6,195 nt of DNA from JANNSW01 sp031431235 (GTDB lineage: Bacteria; Pseudomonadota; Alphaproteobacteria; Rhizobiales; Hyphomicrobiaceae): NCBI GenBank assembly GCA_031431235.1, contig JANPDA010000482.1:1-6195 (forward strand), in the 5' to 3' direction. Positions 1-4,901 of the stretch are shown here, in pieces; the stretch's first letter is position 1, and each line of letters opens with the position of its first letter. Below the pieces are notes generated by a model. That model had not been told where the DNA came from. It saw nothing but the letters and a program-made list of their open reading frames with translations, and did not search any database. The position numbers and the translations under genes were made by a program.

Positions 1-760
1 CTCGCGCAGCCCCGAGGTCGACAAGAAGGCGCTGAAGGCCTGGTGGAGGCAGATCGAGGACTGGAAGAAGCGCGACTGCCTGAAATACAAGCCCAGCCGC
101 GATTTCATCATGCCCCAATACGCGATCGAGCGGCTTTATGAGCTGACCAAGGGCAAGGATGCCTACATCACGACCGAAGTGGGTCAGCACCAGATGTGGG
201 CGGCACAATTCTACCGGTTCGAGGAGCCCAACCGTTGGATGACGAGCGGGGGCCTGGGCACCATGGGCTATGGCCTGACGGCAGCGATCGGCGCGCAGAT
301 GGCGCATCCCAAGTCGCTCGTGATCGACATCGCGGGCGACGCTTCCATCCTGATGAACATCCAGGAGATGTCGACGGCGGTGCAGTACCGGCTGCCGGTC
401 AAGGTCTTCATCCTCAACAATCAGCACATGGGCATGGTGCGCCAGTGGCAGCAGCTGCTGCACGGCAACCGCCTTTCGCACAGCTACACCGACAGCCTGC
501 CCGATTTCGTCAAGCTTGCCGACGCCTATGGCGGCGTTGGCATCAAATGCGACAAGCCCGATCAGCTCGACGATGCGATCCTCGAGATGCTGAAGGTGGG
601 GGACCGGCCGGTGATCTTCGACTGCCGGGTCTCCGCGCTCGCCAATTGCTTCCCGATGATCCCCTCGGGCAAGGCCCACAACGAGATGCTGCTGGGCGAG
701 GACGTGCCCGACGAGGAGATCGCGCGGGCGGTCGGCAAGGAGGGCAGGGTGCTGGTTTGA
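1..760 (+). CDS. ilvB: Acetolactate synthase large (catalytic) subunit, 3' part
   Basis: This is the C-terminal ThDP-binding part of acetohydroxyacid synthase, which condenses two pyruvates, or pyruvate with 2-oxobutyrate, in the first common step of branched-chain amino acid synthesis in the cytoplasm. The reading frame is open from base 2, so the gene starts upstream of the window; about 252 residues are visible. Seen: YITTEVGQHQMWAAQ, then a glycine-rich GGLGTMGYGLTAAIGA stretch, then the ThDP/Mg motif GDAS...FILNN with about 25 residues between its halves, then GMVRQWQQLLHGNRLSHSY, and near the end FPMIPSGKAHNEMLL. GDA in place of the GDG of the E. coli enzyme is, from memory, usual in alphaproteobacterial homologues, so it is not a defect. 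The stop is normal and the C-terminus looks complete. The regulatory subunit gene is not adjacent but begins 2.2 kb downstream at 2963. The paralogue name ilvI would fit equally well. Confidence 0.95.
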   Translation, partial: SRSPEVDKKALKAWWRQIEDWKKRDCLKYKPSRDFIMPQYAIERLYELTKGKDAYITTEVGQHQMWAAQFYRFEEPNRWMTSGGLGTMGYGLTAAIGAQMAHPKSLVIDIAGDASILMNIQEMSTAVQYRLPVKVFILNNQHMGMVRQWQQLLHGNRLSHSYTDSLPDFVKLADAYGGVGIKCDKPDQLDDAILEMLKVGDRPVIFDCRVSALANCFPMIPSGKAHNEMLLGEDVPDEEIARAVGKEGRVLV

Positions 761-770
761 CCCACGGGTT

Positions 771-789
771 GACGCCCCACGATGGCGTC
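771..789. terminator. Small inverted repeat after ilvB, possible weak terminator
   Basis: GACGCC at 771-776 pairs with GGCGTC at 784-789 around a 7-base loop, 10 bases after the ilvB stop. No T-run follows on either strand, so this is not a canonical intrinsic terminator. It lies in the 88-bp gap between the converging ends of ilvB and the first toxin gene, where a bidirectional terminator would be expected. The rest of that gap (761-848) shows nothing else I can support. Confidence 0.25.
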
Positions 790-848
790 CGACATTCGGT
801 TTGCGACACCATGGTTGGATGTCCAGGCTCCGCGCCGTGGTCGAGCGC

Positions 849-1268
849 TCAATCTGTCCATGGGTTCAGGATCGCGACGGGAAGATCTGGAAAGTGAGAG
901 GTGTTGCGCGTCGCCAATCGCGCACGGCAGGCGATAACCGTGCCGGCAATCTGCGCATCGACCGTCTCGATCGAATGACCGCTGCGCCGCAGCTGCTCGA
1001 CATACACGGCGGTCGCCTCGGCTGCCGCAAGGTCGAAAGGCAAAATGCGATCGTGCATTGTCACACTCAGTGCATCCGCAAACCCTCTCTCGAGATCCGA
1101 CTTGCGGCGCCCCTTGGGCAATTTGAGTATGCCGGTGCGGATCTCCATGACTGTAACAGCCGTCGTACATATCAACTGGCTCCGACGACGATCGATCCAG
1201 CTGACGACTTGGTCGGCCGGCGCCATGGACATGAGCTCCGACACGACATTTGTGTCGAGCACGATCAT
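849..1268 (-). CDS. vapC: PIN-domain ribonuclease toxin of module 1 (FitB/VapC type)
   Basis: A 139-residue single PIN-domain protein, predicted to be a Mg-dependent endoribonuclease held inactive by the antitoxin encoded just upstream. It begins MIVLDTNVVSE, giving the first acidic residue D5. The second is E42 in TAVTVMEIRTG, and the third is D104 in TVDAQIAG. The C-terminus ends ILNPW, as in the FitB branch of the family. The usual fourth acidic position, in the TRN motif, is Asn (N122). Length is typical. The ATG overlaps the antitoxin stop by four bases (ATGA), so the two genes are translationally coupled. An ungapped hand alignment with the toxin at 2172-2591 gives about 40% identity over equal length, so the two are diverged paralogues and not a recent duplicate. 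RNA target unknown; 'FitB-like' is as precise as the sequence allows. Confidence 0.9.
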   Translation of the reverse strand: MIVLDTNVVSELMSMAPADQVVSWIDRRRSQLICTTAVTVMEIRTGILKLPKGRRKSDLERGFADALSVTMHDRILPFDLAAAEATAVYVEQLRRSGHSIETVDAQIAGTVIACRARLATRNTSHFPDLPVAILNPWTD

Positions 1269-1519
1269 TTGTCGAAATCGACCCCGTGCAGCGGCCTGCC
1301 GCGAAAGGTCGATAGATCGAGCTCAACTCCTATGCCGCGAAAGTGCGCCGCCAAACGGGTTCCCAACCCCGGCTCGGGCACGACCGGCAGCTCGGCTTCG
1401 GCGGCCTCGGCGAGGATCGAGCGAGCTTCCGCCTCGAGACTGCGTCCGAGGCGCTTGGCGCGGGCACGCAGGCGCTCCTTCACCTCCGGATCGAGATTGC
1501 GCACGACGAGCTGGGCCAA
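1265..1519 (-). CDS. vapB: Ribbon-helix-helix antitoxin of module 1, TTG start
   Basis: An 84-residue antitoxin and predicted autorepressor paired with the downstream toxin. The N-terminus reads AQLVVRNLDPEV, then KERLRARAKRLGRSLEAEARSIL, the beta-strand plus two helices of a FitA-like ribbon-helix-helix DNA-binding domain (about residues 3-37). A linker follows, then GLGTRLAAHF (51-60) and an acidic tail, expected to wrap the PIN toxin. The GTR...HF motif is shared with the second antitoxin. In the FitAB structure an antitoxin arginine enters the toxin active site, so R55 is a candidate for that role. The start is inferred: no ATG lies in frame near the domain, but a TTG at 1519 sits five bases after GGAGG (1525-1529), and the domain begins there. 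The frame stays open to an ATG at 1711, but that extension has no family resemblance and would run through the operator and promoter. Confidence 0.85.
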   Translation of the reverse strand: MAQLVVRNLDPEVKERLRARAKRLGRSLEAEARSILAEAAEAELPVVPEPGLGTRLAAHFRGIGVELDLSTFRGRPLHGVDFDK

Positions 1520-1530
1520 TGCCGCCTCCG

Positions 1531-1557
1531 TGATATCGTTTTTCTGGGATGATATCG
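1531..1557. promoter_or_regulatory. Operator of module 1: paired GATATC-core repeats
   Basis: TGATATCG occurs twice on the plus strand, at 1531-1538 and 1550-1557, with 11 bases between. Each copy has the palindromic core GATATC. The distal copy overlaps the apparent -10 box of the antitoxin promoter and the proximal copy ends one base before the GGAGG ribosome binding site. This layout fits autorepression by the antitoxin or the toxin-antitoxin complex. FitA-type repressors are known to bind paired eight-base half-sites containing TATC/GATA, which these resemble. The binding itself is inferred. Confidence 0.65.
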
Positions 1558-1577
1558 CAACTCCCCTCGTGCCGCAA
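1549..1577 (-). promoter_or_regulatory. Sigma70-type promoter of module 1
   Basis: On the minus strand, TTGCGG (1572-1577) is followed after 17 bases by TATCAT (1549-1554). A start site about seven bases beyond the -10 box would fall near 1542, between the two operator repeats, and give a leader of roughly 20 bases before the TTG start. The second module has the same two hexamers with the same spacing, which supports the call. The start site itself is inferred. Confidence 0.6.
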
Positions 1578-1684
1578 GGACCAGCAGGCGGTAACTGTGT
1601 TTGGGTCGCTCGATTGCGTCGCCGCCCGCAAACGGCACGATGCTCGAGCCTTTCGGGGCGGACACCGGGTTTCAGGGGACAGCG

Positions 1685-1703
1685 CGAGCAAGCTCCTTGC
1701 TCG
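1685..1703. repeat. Perfect 8-bp hairpin upstream of the exported-protein gene
   Basis: CGAGCAAG (1685-1692) and CTTGCTCG (1696-1703) form a perfect eight-base-pair stem around the loop CTC. No T-run follows on either strand. It lies 60 bases before the small exported-protein gene, in the 206-bp divergent gap between that gene and antitoxin 1. It could be an untranslated-leader structure, a factor-binding site or a transcription boundary. I saw no convincing promoter for the downstream gene in the rest of the gap. Confidence 0.3.
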
Positions 1704-1763
1704 GGCCACATTCGGGGGGCTGGTCTCTCTCAGTCCACGTCAACAACACGTCAGGGGAATGGA

Positions 1764-2144
1764 ATGGCCAAGGGCAAGCCACTGATCGCAGCGTTGGCGC
1801 TTGCGAGCGTCGCGTTGGGGTTCAGTCATGCAGCGGGCAAGTCGGCTGAGAGTTGCAACGCCTTGAAGGCGCAATACAGCGCCGGTTATTCGAGCCTCGT
1901 CGGCGAGGTTCGCCAGAAGAGCCCGGTGCTGCTGATGCGCTATGCGGCGACCGTCGGCGGCGGCGTGCCGAGCAAGGCCAAGGCCCTCGGCGCACTTTCG
2001 ACAATCAAGCCGCATTGTGTCGAAACGCTCGGCGCCGACGAATGCAACCGGCTGCTCGCGCATGCCCGCGCCTTCATCCTGACGTCCCACCGGCTGAACG
2101 CCGCCTTCGACGGCGCCGGCTGCCCAGGGCGGATCGACGGGTGA
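1764..2144 (+). CDS. Small predicted exported protein with four cysteines, unknown function
   Basis: I do not recognise this 126-residue protein. It begins MAKGKPLIAALALASVALGF, a lysine-containing n-region and a hydrophobic core. It continues SHAAGKS, so a type I signal peptidase site near residues 23-24 is likely, and no lipobox Cys is evident. The mature part has exactly four cysteines (31, 85, 94, 120), which could form two periplasmic disulfides. It is otherwise mostly helical-looking and rich in Ala, Leu and Arg, with no further membrane segment. The ATG at 1764 is preceded by AGGGGA five bases upstream. The frame is open much further upstream, to 801, but that stretch is antisense to toxin-antitoxin module 1 and the signal peptide marks the true start. 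It lies between the two modules, transcribed against both, with 27 bp between its stop and the end of toxin 2. Codon use resembles a real high-GC gene. Confidence 0.75.
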   Translation: MAKGKPLIAALALASVALGFSHAAGKSAESCNALKAQYSAGYSSLVGEVRQKSPVLLMRYAATVGGGVPSKAKALGALSTIKPHCVETLGADECNRLLAHARAFILTSHRLNAAFDGAGCPGRIDG

Positions 2145-2166
2145 GGCGATCGCGGGCCGACGGTAG

Positions 2167-2182
2167 GGCCCTCAGCCGGGCC
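2167..2182. terminator. Short GC hairpin between converging genes, weak
   Basis: GGCCC (2167-2171) pairs with GGGCC (2178-2182) around a six-base loop. A second GGGCC at 2154-2158 can pair with the same GGCCC as an alternative. The site lies at the junction of the exported-protein gene and the end of toxin 2. The stem is short and lacks a T-run, so a termination role is a guess from position. Confidence 0.2.
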
Positions 2183-2591
2183 AGGGATTGATGACGCCAA
2201 GGTCGAGATGGCCAAAATCCTCGACATTGCGTGTGATCAGCCGCGCTTGCCACGTTGCGGCGATGCCGGCAATCAAGCAGTCAGCTAGATTGATCGGCTG
2301 GCCAATGCGCTTGCGGTGGGCCTGGAACTTGCCGGACTGGCGCGCCGTGGTCTCGTCGACGTTCAGCACTTTCCCGCCGAAGCCCTCGCGCAACAGGCGC
2401 TCGAACGCCCTGGCCAGAGCACGTCTGCGGCGCCCCTCGGGCAGACACTCGATGCCAAAGCGCATCTCATGAATCGTGACGGCGGTCGTGAACAGCAGGC
2501 TCTCGTCCTGGCGGTCGAGCCAGCTCAAGACGCGTGCGTCAGGCTCGCTTCGGGTGATCTCGGAAACGACGTTGGTGTCGAGTATCAGCAT
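2172..2591 (-). CDS. vapC: PIN-domain ribonuclease toxin of module 2 (FitB/VapC type)
   Basis: A 139-residue PIN-domain toxin, predicted Mg-dependent endoribonuclease. It begins MLILDTNVVSEI (D5), with E42 in TIHEMRFG, D104 in INLADCLIAG, then RLITRNVEDF and a terminal VINPW, the FitB-type ending. As in module 1, the fourth acidic position in the TRN motif is Asn (N122). Start choice: the ATG at 2591 shares one base with the antitoxin stop (TGATG), a common coupled arrangement. A GTG one codon upstream (2594) is possible but less likely. With the ATG start, the toxin has the same length as the module 1 toxin, and all key positions fall at the same residue numbers. It lies downstream of and is co-transcribed with its antitoxin, and it ends 27 bp from the converging exported-protein gene. 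Confidence 0.92.
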   Translation of the reverse strand: MLILDTNVVSEITRSEPDARVLSWLDRQDESLLFTTAVTIHEMRFGIECLPEGRRRRALARAFERLLREGFGGKVLNVDETTARQSGKFQAHRKRIGQPINLADCLIAGIAATWQARLITRNVEDFGHLDLGVINPWPG

Positions 2592-2875
2592 CACACCAAG
2601 CCGGGTTCGCGGGGCATGCTGCCACGTCGCACCTCCTCGATCGCTTCGTCGAGCAGGCTCGATTCCTCTTTCGTCAGCCCGCCCTCTGCGAAATGCCGAT
2701 GCATCCTCGTGCCGAACCCCTCGCGCGCGTCAAGCTCGGATCCCTCCGCCGCAACCACGCCGGACAGAATTTCGCGAACCTCCGCTTCGAGACTGCGTCC
2801 GTTTCGCTTTGCCCGCTGCTTCAATCGAACCTTGACATCGTCATCGAGTTTGCGCACCACGAGTTGACCCAACAT
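2591..2875 (-). CDS. vapB: Ribbon-helix-helix antitoxin of module 2
   Basis: A 94-residue antitoxin (91 or so functional residues after the start). It begins MLGQLVVRKLDDDV and continues RLKQRAKRNGRSLEAEVREIL, a FitA-like ribbon-helix-helix domain closely matching that of antitoxin 1. The C-terminal half has GFGTRMHRHF (residues 53-62) and an acidic helix (SSLLDEAIEEVRR) expected to contact the PIN toxin. Start: AGGAGG at 2879-2884 is only three bases from the ATG at 2875 but six from the TTG next to it (2872). The TTG also aligns with the TTG start of antitoxin 1. Either codon may initiate, and the protein differs by one residue. The frame is open upstream to 3235, but that part is antisense to ilvH and is not coding. 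The last codons overlap the toxin start. Confidence 0.9.
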   Translation of the reverse strand: MLGQLVVRKLDDDVKVRLKQRAKRNGRSLEAEVREILSGVVAAEGSELDAREGFGTRMHRHFAEGGLTKEESSLLDEAIEEVRRGSMPREPGLV

Positions 2876-2890
2876 GAACCTCCTGTGCTG

Positions 2891-2921
2891 TGATATCAAT
2901 GAATGTCGCGCAATGATATCA
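2891..2921. promoter_or_regulatory. Operator of module 2: paired TGATATCA palindromes
   Basis: The perfect eight-base palindrome TGATATCA occurs at 2891-2898 and again at 2914-2921, with 15 bases between. The distal copy overlaps the antitoxin -10 box; the proximal copy lies six bases from AGGAGG. This is the counterpart of the module 1 operator, but start-to-start spacing is 23 bp here and 19 bp there. It also sits 42-72 bp in front of the ilvH start on the other strand, so a bound repressor could affect ilvH. Binding is inferred from position and resemblance to FitA-type half-sites. Confidence 0.65.
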
Positions 2922-2941
2922 GAGCTGGAACGAGTCCGCAA
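2913..2941 (-). promoter_or_regulatory. Sigma70-type promoter of module 2
   Basis: On the minus strand, TTGCGG (2936-2941) and TATCAT (2913-2918) are separated by 17 bases, identical in both hexamers and spacing to the module 1 promoter. The predicted start near 2906 falls between the two palindromes. The -35 box ends only 21 bases before the ilvH start codon on the plus strand, so this promoter and the ilvH leader share the same DNA. Confidence 0.6.
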
Positions 2942-2962
2942 CGCAGCTTTCCCGGAAGCCCC

Positions 2963-3511
2963 ATGACCCAGCATTCGACCCAGAGCCATTACCCCAGCCA
3001 GACCGTCCGGGAAGCGGTCGAGTCCCACACGCTTTCCGTGCTCGTCGACAACGAGCCGGGCGTGCTGTCGCGGATCGCGGGCCTGTTCTCGGGGCGCGGC
3101 TACAATATCGACAGCTTGACCGTCTCCGAGACCGAGCACGAGAAGCACCTCTCGCGTTTCACCATCGTCACGCGCGGCACACCCATGGTGCTCGCCCAAA
3201 TCAAGCATCAGCTCGAGCGAATGGTGCCGGTGCATCGGGTGACCGACTTGACGGTGATGACCGAGGCGATCGAGCGCGAGCTGGCGCTGATCAAGGTCGC
3301 GGGCACCGGCGAGAAGCGGGTCGAGGCGCTGCGGCTCGCGGAAGCGTTCGGGGCGCGCACGATCGATGCTTCACTCAACTCCTTCATCTTCGAGCTGACT
3401 GGCGAGGTGAAGGAGATCGAGCGCTTCATCAAGCTGATGATGAGCGTCGGCCTGGTGGAGGTTTCGCGCACCGGTATCGCCGCCATCGGACGCGGCGCGG
3501 AGGCAATGTAG
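2963..3511 (+). CDS. ilvH: Acetolactate synthase small (regulatory) subunit
   Basis: The 182-residue regulatory subunit of acetohydroxyacid synthase, which raises catalytic-subunit activity and confers valine feedback inhibition through its ACT domain. Seen: ACT domain at about residues 22-96, starting TLSVLVDNEPGVLSRIAGLF then GRGYNIDSLTVSETE; QLERMVPVHRVTDLT closes it. The C-terminal domain (about 100-180) includes LRLAEAFGARTIDASLNSFIFELTG-type sequence and ends in a glycine-rich TGIAAIGRG stretch. The ATG at 2963 has GGAAG four bases upstream, and the protein then begins a few residues before the family's conserved part. The frame is open to 2903, but that adds only sequence lying over the antitoxin 2 promoter. 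No good plus-strand promoter is visible in the 87 bases before it. Expression may depend on readthrough from ilvB, on a promoter hidden in this divergent region, or on one inside the block. The name ilvN is an equivalent. Confidence 0.96.
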   Translation: MTQHSTQSHYPSQTVREAVESHTLSVLVDNEPGVLSRIAGLFSGRGYNIDSLTVSETEHEKHLSRFTIVTRGTPMVLAQIKHQLERMVPVHRVTDLTVMTEAIERELALIKVAGTGEKRVEALRLAEAFGARTIDASLNSFIFELTGEVKEIERFIKLMMSVGLVEVSRTGIAAIGRGAEAM

Positions 3512-3547
3512 GCCGCAGGAGTTTATCTATTGGTTAGAGTACGTTAG

Positions 3548-3570
3548 CGCCTGCTTTACCAAAGCGGGCG
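3548..3570. terminator. 10-bp hairpin after ilvH, possible terminator
   Basis: CGCCTGCTTT (3548-3557) pairs with AAAGCGGGCG (3561-3570), ten pairs including one G-T wobble, around the loop ACC. It begins 36 bases after the ilvH stop and ends 41 bases before the ATP-grasp start. No T-run follows, so termination would be inefficient or factor-assisted. It could instead be an mRNA-end stabiliser or a processing site between the two genes. The rest of the 100-bp gap is locally AT-richer (3521-3546) but has no promoter pair I can defend. Confidence 0.4.
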
Positions 3571-3611
3571 ATGATCCGGCAAAGCCCCTCCAACGCTTGC
3601 CGAGGCCCCAG

Positions 3612-4901
3612 ATGACCGCTGCCGCTGAGCCGACCACCGTTGCGACCCTGCCGCCCGAGCCCGCTGCCGCGGCACCCGAGCCCCAGCCGCCCGAGCCCAA
3701 GAACCAGGTATTGGACCTGGCGGAGGCCGAGAAAGCGCTGTCGCTGCCGGTGCTGTTGAAGACCATCTCGGAGCGCTACGGCAAGTCGTTGCACGGCATC
3801 GTCGGCGAGATCGCGCGCCTCGCCTTCGGTCCCGGAAAAATCGCAACGGAAGAGTACTTCACGCTGCGGTTGTTCGACGACAAGTCGCTCAAGTCGGCGA
3901 AATCGAGCTTTGCCGGCATGAAGGGCATGCGCGAGGTCTGGCTCGCCGCCAACACCTCCTCGCACTGGTTTGGACCGATGAGCGACAAGCTCGCCTTCGA
4001 CACGCTGCTCGGCGGCTATGGTCTGCCCGTGATCCAGACCAAGGCCTATTTCAGCCGCGACCTTGCCGTGCGCTCGAAGCGCATGCTCACGTCACGCGAG
4101 GATCTGCGCGCTTTCCTCGAGGACACGTCGAGCTACCCGTTCTTTGCCAAGCCCAAATCGTCCTCGCTGTCGCTGGGCTCGGCGAGCGCGGTCGGCTATG
4201 ACCGCGAAGGCGACCGGGTGTTGCTGCTCAACGGCAAGAGCATGAAGGTCGAAGCCTTCAGCAACGACATCGTCACCCATTTCGGCGACGGCTATCTGTT
4301 CCAGGAGCGGGTGAAGCCGCACGAGGGCGTGCGCGCGATCTGTGGCGACCGGATCGCAACGGTGCGCATCTATACCCTCATGGGCGAGGATGGACCCAAG
4401 CCATTTCGTATCGTCTGGAAGGTGCCGGCGGCCAAGAACATGGCCGACAACTTCTGGAGGAAGGGCAATATCCTGGCGGCAGTCGACTACAGCACCGGCC
4501 GCATCACGCGTGCGATCTCGGGTGTCGCGCTCGATCAGCGTGAGCACGACGTGCATCCCGATACCGGCCATCAGTTGGTCGGCACGGCGATCCCCGCCTT
4601 CGACTCGGTCGTCAAGCTCGCGCTCGACGGCGCACGCGTGTTCGCCGACATACCGCTGATCGGCTGGGACATTGCCCCGACCGACGAGGGCGGTGTCATC
4701 GTCGAAGGCAATTTCGCGCCCGACTTCAAGCTCGTGCAGATGGCGGAGGCCCGCGGCATGCTCGATGCCGAGCTGACGACATTCCTCACCCACTGCAAGC
4801 GCCATCAGAAGCTGCAGAAGGTCGAATCCAAGCGTAAGATCAAGGAATTCGCCCGCGACGACATGAAGAAGTTCATGAAGTCGGCAAGGAAGGTGGCATA
4901 G
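3612..4901 (+). CDS. ATP-grasp protein, sugar-transfer-associated type, substrate unknown
   Basis: A 429-residue protein with a predicted cytoplasmic ATP-grasp domain, which in this superfamily joins a carboxylate to a nucleophile through an acyl phosphate. Residues 1-30 are Ala/Pro/Glu-rich and probably disordered; 33-120 look helical. The ATP-grasp core follows: SDKLAFDTLLGGYGLPV (124-140), FFAKPKSSSLSLGS (177-190) with K180 a likely nucleotide contact, FQERVKPHEGV (230-240), IATVRIYTLM (248-257), a VDYSTGRI strand, HPDTG (315-319), and the metal-binding end GWDIAPTDEGG...VEGN (D353, E365, N367). The tail is Lys-rich. The HP...GWD...EGN order matches the sugar-transfer-associated ATP-grasp family, often found in polysaccharide clusters, but no glycan genes are visible here. 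Start: the ATG at 3612 follows GAGG by six bases; a TTG at 3597 is an alternative. The 3' end overlaps mnmA by 29 bp, tail to tail. The product cannot be predicted. Confidence 0.8.
   Translation: MTAAAEPTTVATLPPEPAAAAPEPQPPEPKNQVLDLAEAEKALSLPVLLKTISERYGKSLHGIVGEIARLAFGPGKIATEEYFTLRLFDDKSLKSAKSSFAGMKGMREVWLAANTSSHWFGPMSDKLAFDTLLGGYGLPVIQTKAYFSRDLAVRSKRMLTSREDLRAFLEDTSSYPFFAKPKSSSLSLGSASAVGYDREGDRVLLLNGKSMKVEAFSNDIVTHFGDGYLFQERVKPHEGVRAICGDRIATVRIYTLMGEDGPKPFRIVWKVPAAKNMADNFWRKGNILAAVDYSTGRITRAISGVALDQREHDVHPDTGHQLVGTAIPAFDSVVKLALDGARVFADIPLIGWDIAPTDEGGVIVEGNFAPDFKLVQMAEARGMLDAELTTFLTHCKRHQKLQKVESKRKIKEFARDDMKKFMKSARKVA

Noticed and set aside
335..420. GDA instead of GDG in the ThDP motif of the large subunit, as a sign of an inactive enzyme
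   Set aside because: The rest of the motif is intact and, as far as I recall, GDAS is the usual form in alphaproteobacterial acetolactate synthases.
801..1763. Plus-strand open frame running into the exported-protein gene, which would make a 447-residue protein
   Set aside because: It is antisense to both genes of module 1, has Arg-rich low-complexity sequence with no family resemblance, and the signal peptide plus ribosome binding site place the true start at 1764.
2903..2962. Upstream start for ilvH at 2903
   Set aside because: It adds 20 residues without family resemblance, encoded by the antitoxin 2 promoter region, and lacks a ribosome binding site; 2963 is better placed.
761..2962. 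Insertion sequence, transposon ends, attachment site or CRISPR in the inserted block
   Set aside because: I found no transposase or integrase frame, no tRNA fragment, no regularly spaced repeats and no matching direct or inverted repeats at the block edges. The GATATC repeats are better explained as operators.
2591..3235. Extended antitoxin 2 beginning at 3235
   Set aside because: The extension is antisense to ilvH and would be transcribed from within it. The ribosome binding site, operator and promoter all point to a start at 2875 or 2872.
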